27,212 bases of DNA from Thioalkalivibrio sp. (GTDB lineage Bacteria > Pseudomonadota > Gammaproteobacteria > Ectothiorhodospirales > Ectothiorhodospiraceae). This document shows positions 8,080 to 18,006 of the stretch, in pieces. The first letter of the stretch is position 1; every line of letters begins with the position of its first letter. The stretch is from the NCBI GenBank assembly GCA_003563455.1, contig PWRV01000311.1:1-27212 (forward strand). Reading direction: 5' to 3'. The notes beneath the pieces were generated by a model. That model searched no databases. It saw nothing but the letters and a program-made list of their open reading frames with translations, and was not told the DNA's origin. Made by a program: the position numbers and the translations under genes.

Positions 8080-9508
8080 CAGCCAGGCGCCTGCCCGCCC
8101 CGTCCCCCGCAGCATGGCCCGCCAGCACACCGCGCAGCGAGTGTGGCTGGGCGTCGGTGATCAGCAGGTCGACCAGGGACCCGATCACGGCGGGAGGCCC
8201 GTCGAAGTTCACCACCCGGTTGTTTGCGGTTCGCGCCGCCAGCTGCGACGGATCCCTGCGCGAGCGGCCCTCGACCAGTGCCCGCTGGACGCTTCCGACC
8301 ATCTGCCGGTTGCGCGCCTGGCCCTGGGCCTCGAGCAGTGCCTGCAGTTCCTGCAGCCGCCGCTTCTTCACCGCCATCGGGACATCATCCGGCAGACCGG
8401 CCGCCGGCGTTCCCGGCCGGGCGCTATAGATGAAACTGAAGGAGAAGTCGAAGTTCAGCTCCTCCACCAGGCGCATGGTGGCCGCATGGTCCTCTCCGGT
8501 CTCGCCGGGGAAACCGACGATGAAGTCGGACGACAGGTCTAGATCCGGGCGCAAGGCGCGCAGCCGTCGGATCTTCGACTTGTACTCGAGCACGGTGTGG
8601 CCGCGCTTCATCAGCGCAAGGATCCGGTCCGATCCGCTCTGCACCGGCAGGTGCAGGTGGCTGACCAGCTTCGGTTCGTCGGCGTAGGCCTGGATCAGGC
8701 GATCGGAGAACTCGACCGGGTGCGAGGTGGTGAAGCGCACGCGTTCGATGCCGTCCACGGCCGCCACATAGTGAATCAGCAGTGCGAGATCCGCGCTGTC
8801 GCCGTCATGGGTCGGGCCGCGATAGGCGTTCACGTTCTGGCCGAGCAGGTTGATCTCCTTCACGCCCTGCGCCGCGAGCCCGGCCACCTCCGCGATCACG
8901 TCGTCGAAGGGCCGGCTGATCTCCTCGCCCCGGGTGTAGGGAACCACGCAGAAGCTGCAGTACTTGCTGCAGCCCTCCATCACCGACACGAAGGCGCTCG
9001 CGCCGGCGGCCCGCGGCTCCGGCAGGCGATCGAATTTCTCGATCTCCGGAAAGCTGATGTCCACCACCGGCCTGCGGGTGCTGCGGACCTGCCCGATCAG
9101 CTCCGGCAGCCGGTGCAGGGTCTGCGGCCCGAAAACCAGGTCGACGAACGGCGCGCGCTCGAGCAGCGCCGCGCCCTCCTGACTCGCGACACAGCCGCCG
9201 ACACCAATGAGCACCTCCGGCCGGCGCTCCTTCAGCGCACGCCATCGCCCGAGCAGCGAAAAGACCTTTTCCTGCGCTTTCTCGCGGATCGAGCAGGTAT
9301 TCAGCAGCAGCAGATCGGCGCTGGCCGGATCGTCGGTGACCTCGGCGTCGTTCAGCGCACGCAGGGCGTCGAGCATCCGCGCCGAGTCGTACTCGTTCAT
9401 CTGGCAGCCATGGGTCTGGACATGGACACGGCGGACCGCCGTGATGCCCCCGGCCACCGCGGTGCCATCTGCGGAGCTCGCAAGCGGCGGGAGTCTAGAA
9501 CGGGACAT
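8060..9508 (-). CDS. miaB: tRNA-2-methylthio-N6-dimethylallyladenosine synthase MiaB
   Basis: Radical-SAM methylthiotransferase that converts i6A37 to ms2i6A37 in tRNAs reading UNN codons. The chosen form is 482 aa. The N-terminal UPF0004 domain has its three cluster Cys: Cys35 (THGCQMNEYDS), Cys72 (NTCSIREKAQEK) and Cys106 (GGCVASQEG). The radical-SAM site is CSKYCSFC (Cys180, 184, 187). A TRAM domain ends the protein (VEGRSRRD...NRVVNFDG). The start is uncertain: ATG at 9506-9508 has an AGGA-type site 7 nt upstream but makes the N-terminus about 25 residues longer than in E. coli; ATG at 9512-9514 and GTG at 9455-9457 are alternatives. The chosen start overlaps the ssb 3' end by 14 nt. Confidence 0.95.
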   Translation of the reverse strand: MSRSRLPPLASSADGTAVAGGITAVRRVHVQTHGCQMNEYDSARMLDALRALNDAEVTDDPASADLLLLNTCSIREKAQEKVFSLLGRWRALKERRPEVLIGVGGCVASQEGAALLERAPFVDLVFGPQTLHRLPELIGQVRSTRRPVVDISFPEIEKFDRLPEPRAAGASAFVSVMEGCSKYCSFCVVPYTRGEEISRPFDDVIAEVAGLAAQGVKEINLLGQNVNAYRGPTHDGDSADLALLIHYVAAVDGIERVRFTTSHPVEFSDRLIQAYADEPKLVSHLHLPVQSGSDRILALMKRGHTVLEYKSKIRRLRALRPDLDLSSDFIVGFPGETGEDHAATMRLVEELNFDFSFSFIYSARPGTPAAGLPDDVPMAVKKRRLQELQALLEAQGQARNRQMVGSVQRALVEGRSRRDPSQLAARTANNRVVNFDGPPAVIGSLVDLLITDAQPHSLRGVLAGHAAGDGAGRRLADATESN

Positions 9509-9947
9509 CGTCATCCTGTATCGGCGCGCGGCTCGGTGAACCACCGCCACGCTGATCGCTCCATCCCGCGTCCTGGCTCCGGCCCTGGTCACCCTGAGTC
9601 GCGCCCCCGCTTCGGCCACCCAGCAGCTGCATCTCGTTGGCCACGATCTCCGTGGTGTAGCGATCCTGACCGTCCTGGCCCTGCCACTTGCGCGTCTGGA
9701 TGCGGCCCTCGATGTAGACCTGCGAGCCCTTGCCCAGATACTGGGCCGCGATCTCGCCGAGGCGTCCGAAGAGCACCACCCGGTGCCATTCGGTGTTCTC
9801 GCGCTTTTCGCCGCTCTGCTTGTCGGTCCACTGCTCGCTGGTCGCCAGCCGCAGATTCGTGATGGTCAGACCTGCCGGCGTTTCACGCTTTTCGGGGTCT
9901 GCGCCGAGGTTGCCGATCAGGATTACCTTGTTCACTCCGCGGGCCAT
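9495..9947 (-). CDS. ssb: single-stranded DNA-binding protein
   Basis: Tetrameric SSB that coats single-stranded DNA in replication, recombination and repair. The product is 150 aa. An OB fold (residues ~1-110) opens with MARGVNKVILIGNLGADPE and contains NTEWHRVVLFGRLGEIAAQYL and the IEGRIQTRKWQ strand. A Gly/Gln/Ser-rich linker (~111-143) follows. The acidic partner-binding tip is DDDVPF, equivalent to E. coli DDDIPF. The ATG at 9945-9947 has a strong Shine-Dalgarno AAGGAGGA (9951-9958 on the plus strand as complement). No LexA-type box was seen upstream. It is followed by, and overlaps, miaB, and lies downstream of the YajR-type transporter gene. Confidence 0.98.
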   Translation of the reverse strand: MARGVNKVILIGNLGADPEKRETPAGLTITNLRLATSEQWTDKQSGEKRENTEWHRVVLFGRLGEIAAQYLGKGSQVYIEGRIQTRKWQGQDGQDRYTTEIVANEMQLLGGRSGGATQGDQGRSQDAGWSDQRGGGSPSRAPIQDDDVPF

Positions 9948-10242
9948 GGCTCCTCCTTGTCGTTCGCTCGCTGGATGGGATCGGCAAGTTTAGCGTGAAA
10001 ATGCAGCCGCGGATAGCCACGGATGGAAACGGAAATAAAACAAGTCGCTGAAAAATTGAGATATTACGGTGTCGCTCGCTCTTCTTTCCCGGCTCGATTC
10101 CACCCCCGCGGGTGCCCGGCGCAAGGGTCGCAGGCTGAGCGGGAAAGTCCGGCATTCCGCCTCCGGCCCGGCCCTTGTTGCCTGGCGTGCCTTCGCGGAC
10201 GCCAGAGGCGCGGGGTCGCCATCGAGGTCCCGGACGGAATTT
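9948..10242. other. 295-nt spacer upstream of ssb and downstream of the yajR-type gene
   Basis: No supported coding sequence. The ssb-proximal part (about 9985-10075) is markedly AT-richer than the window, as expected of a promoter region, but I could not pick a convincing -35/-10 pair. It contains the 10-bp tandem units at 10006-10035. Toward the transporter gene there is a perfect 7-bp hairpin, CTGGCGT/ACGCCAG at 10182-10205 with a 10-nt loop, and CCGGAC/GTCCGG flanking the yajR stop codon. Neither has a T-run, so a terminator is uncertain. Confidence 0.5.
10006..10035. repeat. three imperfect 10-bp tandem units upstream of ssb
   Basis: Plus strand reads GCCGCGGATA, GCCACGGATG and GAAACGGAAA back to back. 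Each unit shares CGGA at the same place, so the period is 10 bp, about one helical turn. They lie about 60-90 bp upstream of the ssb start. The reverse complement resembles the ATCCGTGG/ATCCGCGG-type short repeats seen between genes in many bacteria. A binding site is possible; no function is shown. Confidence 0.5.
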
Positions 10243-11619
10243 TCAGTCCGGAGCGGTGGGCTGCCCGGGCCAGCTGGCGAACAGCATGCGCAGCGCACCC
10301 TCGTCAAAGCGGGTGGGGTCCACCTTAAGGTAGACCGCCGCCTCCTGCGCGCTGACCCGGACCTCGCCGACGCCACCCAGTTCCGCGACCCGGGTCTCCA
10401 GTTCGCCGGCGGCGGCGCGCCAGGGCCCGGGGAGTCCGTAGGCACGGTTCACGAGGGGGCTCGGAACCGGCATGGTGGCGGCAACCGCCAGCCACAGCAC
10501 CGCACCCACCAGCCCGAGCAAGAAGACCCCGGTCGGCCCCACGTGAGCCATCATCGCGCCGCCGAGCATGCCGCCGGCGAAGATGCCGAGGAACTGGCTC
10601 GAGGCGAAAACCCCCATCGCGGTGCCTTTTTCAACCACCGGCGCGGTCTTGGCCACCAGTGACGGCAGCACTGCCTCGAGGAGGTTGAACGCGGCGAAGA
10701 AAAGCACCAGCACGATGCCCAGGATCAACCAGTGATCGGCGATGGGCAAAAGCCCCTGCACCACAAGCAGCACGCCGATGGCCGCCAGGAGCGCGGGCTT
10801 CAGTGCCTGCCTGCGCTCGGCCCGGATCACCACGGGAATCATCAGCGCGAAACCCAGTACCAGCACCGGCAGATAGACCCGGTAGTGCTGCGCCGGGGAC
10901 AGGTCGAGACCGGTCACCAGCAGCAGCGGCAGCACCAGAAAGTTCGCCGCCAGCGTCATATGCAGGATGAACACGCCGATGTTCAGCCGCATCAGTTCGG
11001 GGTCGCGCAGCACATGCAACAGACCGCCGGGGATCGGGACCATGTCCGGGTGCGGCAGTGACCGTCGCGGCCGCGGCACCCAGAGAAACAGCAGCAGCAT
11101 GGCCAACGCGCCCAGGCCCGCCGTCACCCAGAAGATGCCCGAAAGCCCGAACCACCGATCCACAACCGGTCCCAGGACCATCGCCGCGCTGAAGCTCAGG
11201 CCGATCGAAAGTCCGATCGCCGCCAGCGCGCGGGTGCGCCGCTCCTCGGTGATCAGATCGGCCGTGAGGGCCAGTACCACCGCCGCCACCGCCCCCGCTC
11301 CCTGCAGCGCCCGGCCAACAATCAGCCCGTACACCGTCTCCGCCAGCGCGGCCACCACGCTTCCGACGATCAACAGCACCAGGCCCAGCGCGATCAGCGG
11401 CTTGCGACCCACCCGGTCGGAAAGGATTCCGAACGGGATCTGCAGCGCCGCCTGGGTCAGACCATAGATCCCGAGCGCCATTCCCATCAGGAACGGGGAG
11501 GCCCCGGGAAGCACGTCCGTGTACAGCACCAGCACCGGCAGCACCATGAACAGCCCGAACATGCGCACCGCGTAGATCGCGGCAAGTCCGGATGTGGCGC
11601 GCAGTTCGGTAGGCGTCAT
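10243..11619 (-). CDS. yajR: MFS transporter of the YajR type with C-terminal YAM domain
   Basis: Inner-membrane major facilitator, probably a proton-driven drug/metabolite exporter; substrate unknown. The product is 458 aa (E. coli YajR 454). The start MTPTELRATSGLAAIYAVRM and FMVLPVLVLY closely follow YajR. Motif A is GILSDRVGRKPLI (residues ~64-76) in the TM2-TM3 loop, and GRALQGAGAVAA marks TM4. About twelve hydrophobic segments end near residue 388. The tail (~395-455, with VAELGGVGEVRVSAQEAAVYLKVDP) fits the ferredoxin-like YAM domain unique to this subgroup. It is divergent from uvrA and upstream of ssb, as in Pseudomonas. The ATG is at 11617-11619. Confidence 0.88.
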   Translation of the reverse strand: MTPTELRATSGLAAIYAVRMFGLFMVLPVLVLYTDVLPGASPFLMGMALGIYGLTQAALQIPFGILSDRVGRKPLIALGLVLLIVGSVVAALAETVYGLIVGRALQGAGAVAAVVLALTADLITEERRTRALAAIGLSIGLSFSAAMVLGPVVDRWFGLSGIFWVTAGLGALAMLLLFLWVPRPRRSLPHPDMVPIPGGLLHVLRDPELMRLNIGVFILHMTLAANFLVLPLLLVTGLDLSPAQHYRVYLPVLVLGFALMIPVVIRAERRQALKPALLAAIGVLLVVQGLLPIADHWLILGIVLVLFFAAFNLLEAVLPSLVAKTAPVVEKGTAMGVFASSQFLGIFAGGMLGGAMMAHVGPTGVFLLGLVGAVLWLAVAATMPVPSPLVNRAYGLPGPWRAAAGELETRVAELGGVGEVRVSAQEAAVYLKVDPTRFDEGALRMLFASWPGQPTAPD

Positions 11620-11663
11620 GGCGTGTGTTCGGTCCTCGCCGCTTCAATGGTTGCGGAATCTTA

Positions 11664-11688
11664 CAGGGAATGGACCCGCAGGGAATGG
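11664..11688. repeat. 10-bp direct repeat CAGGGAATGG
   Basis: Two exact copies start 15 bp apart (11664 and 11679), about 45-70 bp upstream of the yajR-type start codon. Such spacing near a promoter could be an operator, but no factor is recognised. Confidence 0.5.
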
Positions 11689-11899
11689 CTCCCCGACGCG
11701 GCAGGGGGGTCAGCTCCCCGGCCGCGGAGCCCCGGTACCCGGGGCCGAAGACGACGGTGCCGGCGGAGCCGCGTGCGGTTGTCGGCAGCAGGGATGCTGC
11801 CGTCAAGCCCGCATGGACGTATCTACCGCGTCCCGCAGGCAGTTCCCCGGCACCGTTCTCCCGACCATTCGCAGGAATCCCGGGACGCATTCAAGGCAG

Positions 11900-11908
11900 T
11901 GCTACCAT
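11900..11908 (+). promoter_or_regulatory. candidate extended -10 element of uvrA
   Basis: TGC followed by TACCAT gives the TGn-TATAAT-like arrangement (4 of 6 in the hexamer), about 40 nt upstream of the uvrA ATG. I see no good -35 at the proper distance, consistent with an extended -10 promoter, but the support is weak. Confidence 0.3.
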
Positions 11909-11948
11909 ATCGGGTTCGGCAACAGGACCTCATCCACTCGAGGACAGC

Positions 11949-14834
<2,886 letters not shown>

Positions 14835-14847
14835 TCCCCTGCGGGTA

Positions 14848-14872
14848 TCGCGGCTGGAAGCCGCTCCTGCGG
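14848..14872 (-). repeat. REP-like palindromic element, copy 2
   Basis: Minus strand reads CCGCAGGAGCGGCTTCCAGC followed by CGCGA. The core GCGGCT/AGCCGC (14850-14864) forms a perfect 6-bp stem with a 3-nt loop. The shape and sequence match the GTAGGAGCGGCTTCAGCCGCGA-like REP family common in gammaproteobacterial intergenic DNA. It lies just after the uvrA stop, as REPs often do. A degenerate copy is at 6615-6640. Confidence 0.7.
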
Positions 14873-14904
14873 CACCCGCCTCCCCGCCCCCACCGGTCGC
14901 CAGT

Positions 14905-14939
14905 AACGAAGAAGCCGGCGCGAGGCCGGCTTCTTCGTT
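14905..14939. terminator. bidirectional intrinsic terminator between uvrA and rplQ
   Basis: Perfect 15-bp inverted repeat: left arm AACGAAGAAGCCGGC at 14905-14919, 5-nt loop, right arm at 14925-14939. The plus strand ends in CGTTT and the minus strand stem ends in CGTT, so a short T-run follows the stem in both directions. It sits between convergent uvrA and rplQ, the expected place for a shared terminator of uvrA and the alpha operon. Confidence 0.92.
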
Positions 14940-14967
14940 TCCACGAACCCCCAGGGGTCAGCAGGGA

Positions 14968-15345
14968 TCAGTCCCCGGCGGCGGGCTCCGGCCGGTCCAG
15001 CAACTCCACGTACGCCATTGGCGCATTGTCGCCGGCGCGGTAACCGCACTTGAGGATGCGGAGATAGCCACCCGGGCGTTCCTGGAAACGCGGTCCGAGG
15101 TCGGTGAACAGCTTGCCCACCACCTCCTTGTCACGGAGACGGGAGAAGGCCACGCGGCGGGTATGCACCGAGTCCTTTTTCCCCAGCGTGATCAGCGGTT
15201 CGGCCACTCGGCGCAGTTCCTTGGCCTTGGGCAATGTCGTCTTGATCAGTTCGTGCCGGAACAGGGACACGGTCAACGCCTGCAGTGTGGCCTTGCGGTG
15301 GGAGCTGTTTCGGCTGAGTTGCCGACCGATGTTGCGATGACGCAT
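14968..15345 (-). CDS. rplQ: 50S ribosomal protein L17
   Basis: Large-subunit protein bound to 23S rRNA near the exit tunnel. The product is 125 aa (E. coli 127). It opens MRHRNIGRQLSRNSSHRKA and contains LITLGKKDSVHTRRVAFSRL and GGYLRILKCGYRAGDNAPMA, the family hallmarks. It is the last gene of the alpha operon, 42 nt after rpoA, with AGGT as a modest ribosome-binding site, and is followed by the bidirectional hairpin terminator. The short acidic tail after ELLDRP is variable among bacteria. Nothing abnormal is seen. Confidence 0.98.
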   Translation of the reverse strand: MRHRNIGRQLSRNSSHRKATLQALTVSLFRHELIKTTLPKAKELRRVAEPLITLGKKDSVHTRRVAFSRLRDKEVVGKLFTDLGPRFQERPGGYLRILKCGYRAGDNAPMAYVELLDRPEPAAGD

Positions 15346-15387
15346 GAGAGTTACCTGATTTTGTCAGTAGGGCCTGGGCCGTTGTCT

Positions 15388-16374
15388 TTATTCAGCGGGT
15401 TCCTGCAGTCCCGGCGGTGGCCAGTTCTCCAGACGCATGCCCAGAGACAGCCCGTGACTCGCAAGCGTGTCCTTGATCTCGGTCAGGGACTTCTTGCCGA
15501 GGTTCTGCGTCCGCAGCAGCTCCACTTCGGTGCGCTGCACCAGGTCACCGATGTGATAAATGTTCTCGGCCTTCAGACAGTTCGCCGAGCGCACCGTGAG
15601 TTCCAGCTCGTCGACCGGGCGCAGCAGCACCGGGTCGACCGGACCAGCGCCGGGACGGCCGGGCTCGGGCCCGGTTTCCTTCAGGTCGACAAAGGGTTCC
15701 AGCTGGCGCTGCAGGATACCCGCTGCCTGGCGCACCGCGTCGTCCGGGGCGATCGCACCGTTGGTTTCGAGTTCGAGCACCAGGCGGTCCATATCGGTCC
15801 GCTGGGCAAGACGCGCACTCTCGACACGATAGGCCACCCGGCGGATCGGGCTGAAACTCGCGTCCAGCATCAGGCGCCCGATGGTGGTTTCTTCCATGTC
15901 CGCCTGCCGCCGTGCCGCAACCGGCTCATAACCCCGGCCGGTGCGCAGACGCAGCGACATTGCCAGCTCGACATTCTTGGTGATCGTCGCGATCACATGG
16001 TCCGGGTTCACCAGCTCGACATCGTGGTCGAGCTTGATGTCCGCCGCCGTCACAACGCAGGGGCCCTTCTTGCGCAGCGAGAGCACGGCCTCGTCGCGGC
16101 TGTGCATGCGCACCGAAACGCCTTTCAGATTCAGCAGAATATCGACGACGTCTTCCTGCACGCCCTCGATCGTCGAATATTCGTGCAGCACGCCTTCGAT
16201 TTCGGCCTCGACAATGGCGGCGCCGGGAATCGAGGACAGCAGAACCCGCCGCAGCGCGTTGCCGAGGGTATGTCCGAACCCGCGTTCCAGCGGTTCCAGC
16301 ACCACCTTCGCCTTGCTGCGATTCTCGGCCTCGACCTCGATGTGCTGCTTGTTGACCAGTTCATTCACTTGCAT
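15388..16374 (-). CDS. rpoA: RNA polymerase subunit alpha
   Basis: Scaffold of RNA polymerase; the N-terminal domain dimerises and binds beta/beta', and the C-terminal domain contacts UP elements and activators. The product is 328 aa (E. coli 329). LEPLERGFGHTLGNALRR at 26-43 is the dimerisation core. A Pro/Gly-rich linker (~233-247) precedes alpha-CTD. Arg262 in LTVRSANCLKAENI corresponds to E. coli Arg265, the DNA- and CRP-contacting residue. The C-terminus LGMRLENWPP is conserved. The start is the ATG at 16372-16374 with AGGAG just upstream; an in-frame extension of 20 residues is not family-like. It lies between rpsD and rplQ in the alpha operon. Confidence 0.98.
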   Translation of the reverse strand: MQVNELVNKQHIEVEAENRSKAKVVLEPLERGFGHTLGNALRRVLLSSIPGAAIVEAEIEGVLHEYSTIEGVQEDVVDILLNLKGVSVRMHSRDEAVLSLRKKGPCVVTAADIKLDHDVELVNPDHVIATITKNVELAMSLRLRTGRGYEPVAARRQADMEETTIGRLMLDASFSPIRRVAYRVESARLAQRTDMDRLVLELETNGAIAPDDAVRQAAGILQRQLEPFVDLKETGPEPGRPGAGPVDPVLLRPVDELELTVRSANCLKAENIYHIGDLVQRTEVELLRTQNLGKKSLTEIKDTLASHGLSLGMRLENWPPPGLQEPAE

Positions 16375-16411
16375 GTGCGCTCCTGAGGACGGCCCCCGCT
16401 TCGACTGCAGA

Positions 16412-17032
16412 TCACTTCGAGTACAGCTCGACAACCAGCGACTCGTTGATGTCGGCCGGAAGGTCGGTTCGGTCGGGCAAGGCCTTGAACACGCCCTCGA
16501 ACTTGCTGCTGTCGACTTCGACCCAGCCCGGAAGCCCAGCCTGTTCGGCGAGCGTCAGCGAATCCCGGATGCGCACCTGCTTGCGCGCCTTTTCGCGCAC
16601 CGAGATCACATCGGCGGCCGACACTTGATAGGACGGAATGTTCACGGTACGGCCATTGACCAGAATGGCCCGGTGCGACACAAGCTGGCGCGCCTCGGCG
16701 CGGGTGCCACCGAAACCCATTCGGTAGACCACGTTGTCGAGGCGTCCCTCAAGCAGCCGCAGAAGGTTCTCACCGGTCGAACCCTTCAGGCGCGAGGCTT
16801 CCTTGTAGTAGTTGCGGAACTGCTTCTCGAGCACCCCGTAGGTGCGGCGCAGCTTCTGCTTTTCGCGCAGCTGCACCCCGTAGTCGGAGAGGCGCGTGCG
16901 GCGATCGCCATGCTGCCCCGGCGCCTTGTCGAGCTTGCACTTCGTCTCGAGGGCGCGGGCCCGGCTCTTGAGCCCGAGGTCGGTTCCCTCCCGACGGCTC
17001 AGCTTGCATTTCGGTCCAATGTAACGGGCCAT
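16412..17032 (-). CDS. rpsD: 30S ribosomal protein S4
   Basis: Primary 16S rRNA-binding protein that nucleates small-subunit assembly and, in E. coli, represses its own alpha operon. The product is 206 aa, identical in length to E. coli S4. It opens MARYIGPKCKLSRREGTDL, contains APGQHG and RLSDYGVQLREKQKLRR, has the S4 RNA-binding domain (~95-160, GRLDNVVYRMGFGGTRAEAR) and ends INESLVVELYSK. Cys9 and Cys32 are present but the full four-Cys zinc set of some S4 proteins is not. The ATG at 17030-17032 is preferred over the adjacent upstream TTG. Confidence 0.98.
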   Translation of the reverse strand: MARYIGPKCKLSRREGTDLGLKSRARALETKCKLDKAPGQHGDRRTRLSDYGVQLREKQKLRRTYGVLEKQFRNYYKEASRLKGSTGENLLRLLEGRLDNVVYRMGFGGTRAEARQLVSHRAILVNGRTVNIPSYQVSAADVISVREKARKQVRIRDSLTLAEQAGLPGWVEVDSSKFEGVFKALPDRTDLPADINESLVVELYSK

Positions 17033-17051
17033 CAATCAACTCCGAATCGTT

Positions 17052-17441
17052 TCAGACACGCCGCTTCTTCGGCGGGCGGCAGCCGTTGTGCGGGATGGGG
17101 GGGATGTCGCTGATGTTCGTGATCTTGAATCCGACGTTGTTCAACGCGCGAACGGCGGATTCCCGTCCCGGTCCCGGGCCCTTCACGAGCACTTCGAGAT
17201 TCTTCACACCGTGCTCCTGCGCAGCGGACCCCGCCCGTTCTGCGGCAACCTGCGCCGCGAACGGCGTGGACTTGCGCGAGCCACGAAAACCCGAGCCACC
17301 GGAGGTGGCCCAGCTCAGCGTGTTGCCCTGGCGGTCGGTGATGGTGATGATCGTGTTGTTGAACGAGGCGTACACGTGGGCAACGCCCTCGGCCACGTTC
17401 TTGCGGACCTTCTTCTTGGTCCTGGATTGCGGTTGTGCCAT
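17052..17441 (-). CDS. rpsK: 30S ribosomal protein S11
   Basis: Small-subunit platform protein that helps shape the E-site mRNA path. The product is 129 aa, the E. coli length. Recognised by HVYASFNNTIITITDRQGN, SGGSGFRGSRKSTPFAAQ and the terminal TDIPPIPHNGCRPPKKRRV-like tail (here ISDIPPIPHNGCRPPKKRRV). The start is the ATG at 17439-17441; the 33 residues open upstream belong to the rpsM region in another frame. No strong Shine-Dalgarno is visible, so coupling to rpsM, 19 nt upstream, is likely. Confidence 0.98.
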   Translation of the reverse strand: MAQPQSRTKKKVRKNVAEGVAHVYASFNNTIITITDRQGNTLSWATSGGSGFRGSRKSTPFAAQVAAERAGSAAQEHGVKNLEVLVKGPGPGRESAVRALNNVGFKITNISDIPPIPHNGCRPPKKRRV

Positions 17442-17460
17442 TGACTGGGCCCCGGAAAGA

Positions 17461-17817
17461 TTACTTGCGAATCGGACGGCGAGGACCCTTGCGGGTGCGC
17501 GCGTTGGTGCGGGTCTGCTGCCCGCGCACGGGCAGGCCACGGCGGTGCCGAATGCCGCGGTAGCAGCCCAGGTCCATCAGCCGCTTGATGTTCATGCTGA
17601 TCTGCCGCCGCAGGTCACCCTCGACGGGGAGGCGACCGACCTCCGCCCTGAGGCTCTCCACCTCGGCGTCGGTCAGGTCGCGCACCTTGATGTCCTCGCG
17701 AACGCCGGCCGCATCACAGATCTGACGGGCGCGTGTCCTGCCGATCCCGTAGATCGCGGTCAGGGCGATCACGGTGTGCTTCTGGTCAGGAATGTTGATA
17801 CCAGCGACGCGAGCCAT
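17461..17817 (-). CDS. rpsM: 30S ribosomal protein S13
   Basis: Head protein of the small subunit, contacting 16S rRNA, P-site tRNA and the large subunit. The product is 118 aa, the E. coli length. Landmarks are MARVAGINIPDQKHTVIALT, YGIGRTRARQIC, RGIRHRRGLPVRGQ and RTRKGPRRPIRK. The start is the ATG at 17815-17817, with GGAGAG at 17823-17828 (complement), rather than the neighbouring TTG. It is the first gene of the alpha operon and sits behind the promoter at 17851-17879. Confidence 0.98.
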   Translation of the reverse strand: MARVAGINIPDQKHTVIALTAIYGIGRTRARQICDAAGVREDIKVRDLTDAEVESLRAEVGRLPVEGDLRRQISMNIKRLMDLGCYRGIRHRRGLPVRGQQTRTNARTRKGPRRPIRK

Positions 17818-17850
17818 CAAAACTCTCCATCAAATTCGGCAAAGCCGATT

Positions 17851-17879
17851 ATTGTAGCCAAAAAGCGATGTGCGCTCAA
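17851..17879 (-). promoter_or_regulatory. sigma70-type promoter of the alpha operon
   Basis: On the minus strand TTGAGC (17874-17879) and TACAAT (17851-17856) are separated by exactly 17 nt; they match 4 and 5 of 6 consensus bases. The local DNA is AT-rich in an otherwise GC-rich window. It would start transcription near 17844, about 27 nt before the rpsM ATG. A small hairpin, TCGGC-TTT-GCCGA, lies between promoter and ribosome-binding site. Position matches the known alpha-operon promoter of E. coli between rpmJ and rpsM. Confidence 0.7.
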
Positions 17880-18006
17880 GCGCCGAGTGACGCAAATGCC
17901 TCACGCCGCATTCCGGGCTTACCTCGCCCGAAAGCCGGGGCAAGAAGGATCCCGACGATGCCCAACCCGGTTTCACTGATCGGGGAGATGCGGATCGCCA
18001 TGCTCC

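Larger units (their letters stand above)
11620..11948. other. 329-nt divergent spacer between the yajR-type gene and uvrA
   Basis: Must contain promoters for both divergent genes. I see a 10-bp direct repeat CAGGGAATGG at 11664-11673 and 11679-11688 near the yajR-type side. There are two perfect GC hairpins: GCCCCGG/CCGGGGC at 11729-11745 (3-nt loop) and CGGCAGC/GCTGCCG at 11783-11802 (6-nt loop). An extended -10 candidate for uvrA lies at 11900-11908. An open frame in phase with uvrA runs through the spacer, but its residues are not UvrA-like. No LexA box (CTGT-N8-ACAG) was found. Confidence 0.6.

Noticed and set aside
10023..10328. 101-codon plus-strand open frame starting METEIKQVAEKLRYYGV
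   Set aside because: The first 15 residues look protein-like because the DNA is AT-rich there, but the rest is Pro/Arg/Cys-rich, it runs antisense into yajR, and no ribosome-binding site precedes it.
11655..11668. ACAG considered as half of a LexA box upstream of uvrA
   Set aside because: No CTGT at the required 8-nt distance.
11625..11948. 108-residue N-terminal extension in frame with uvrA
   Set aside because: Pro/Arg/Gly-rich with no UvrA similarity; the canonical UvrA N-terminus and a GAGGA site begin at 11949.
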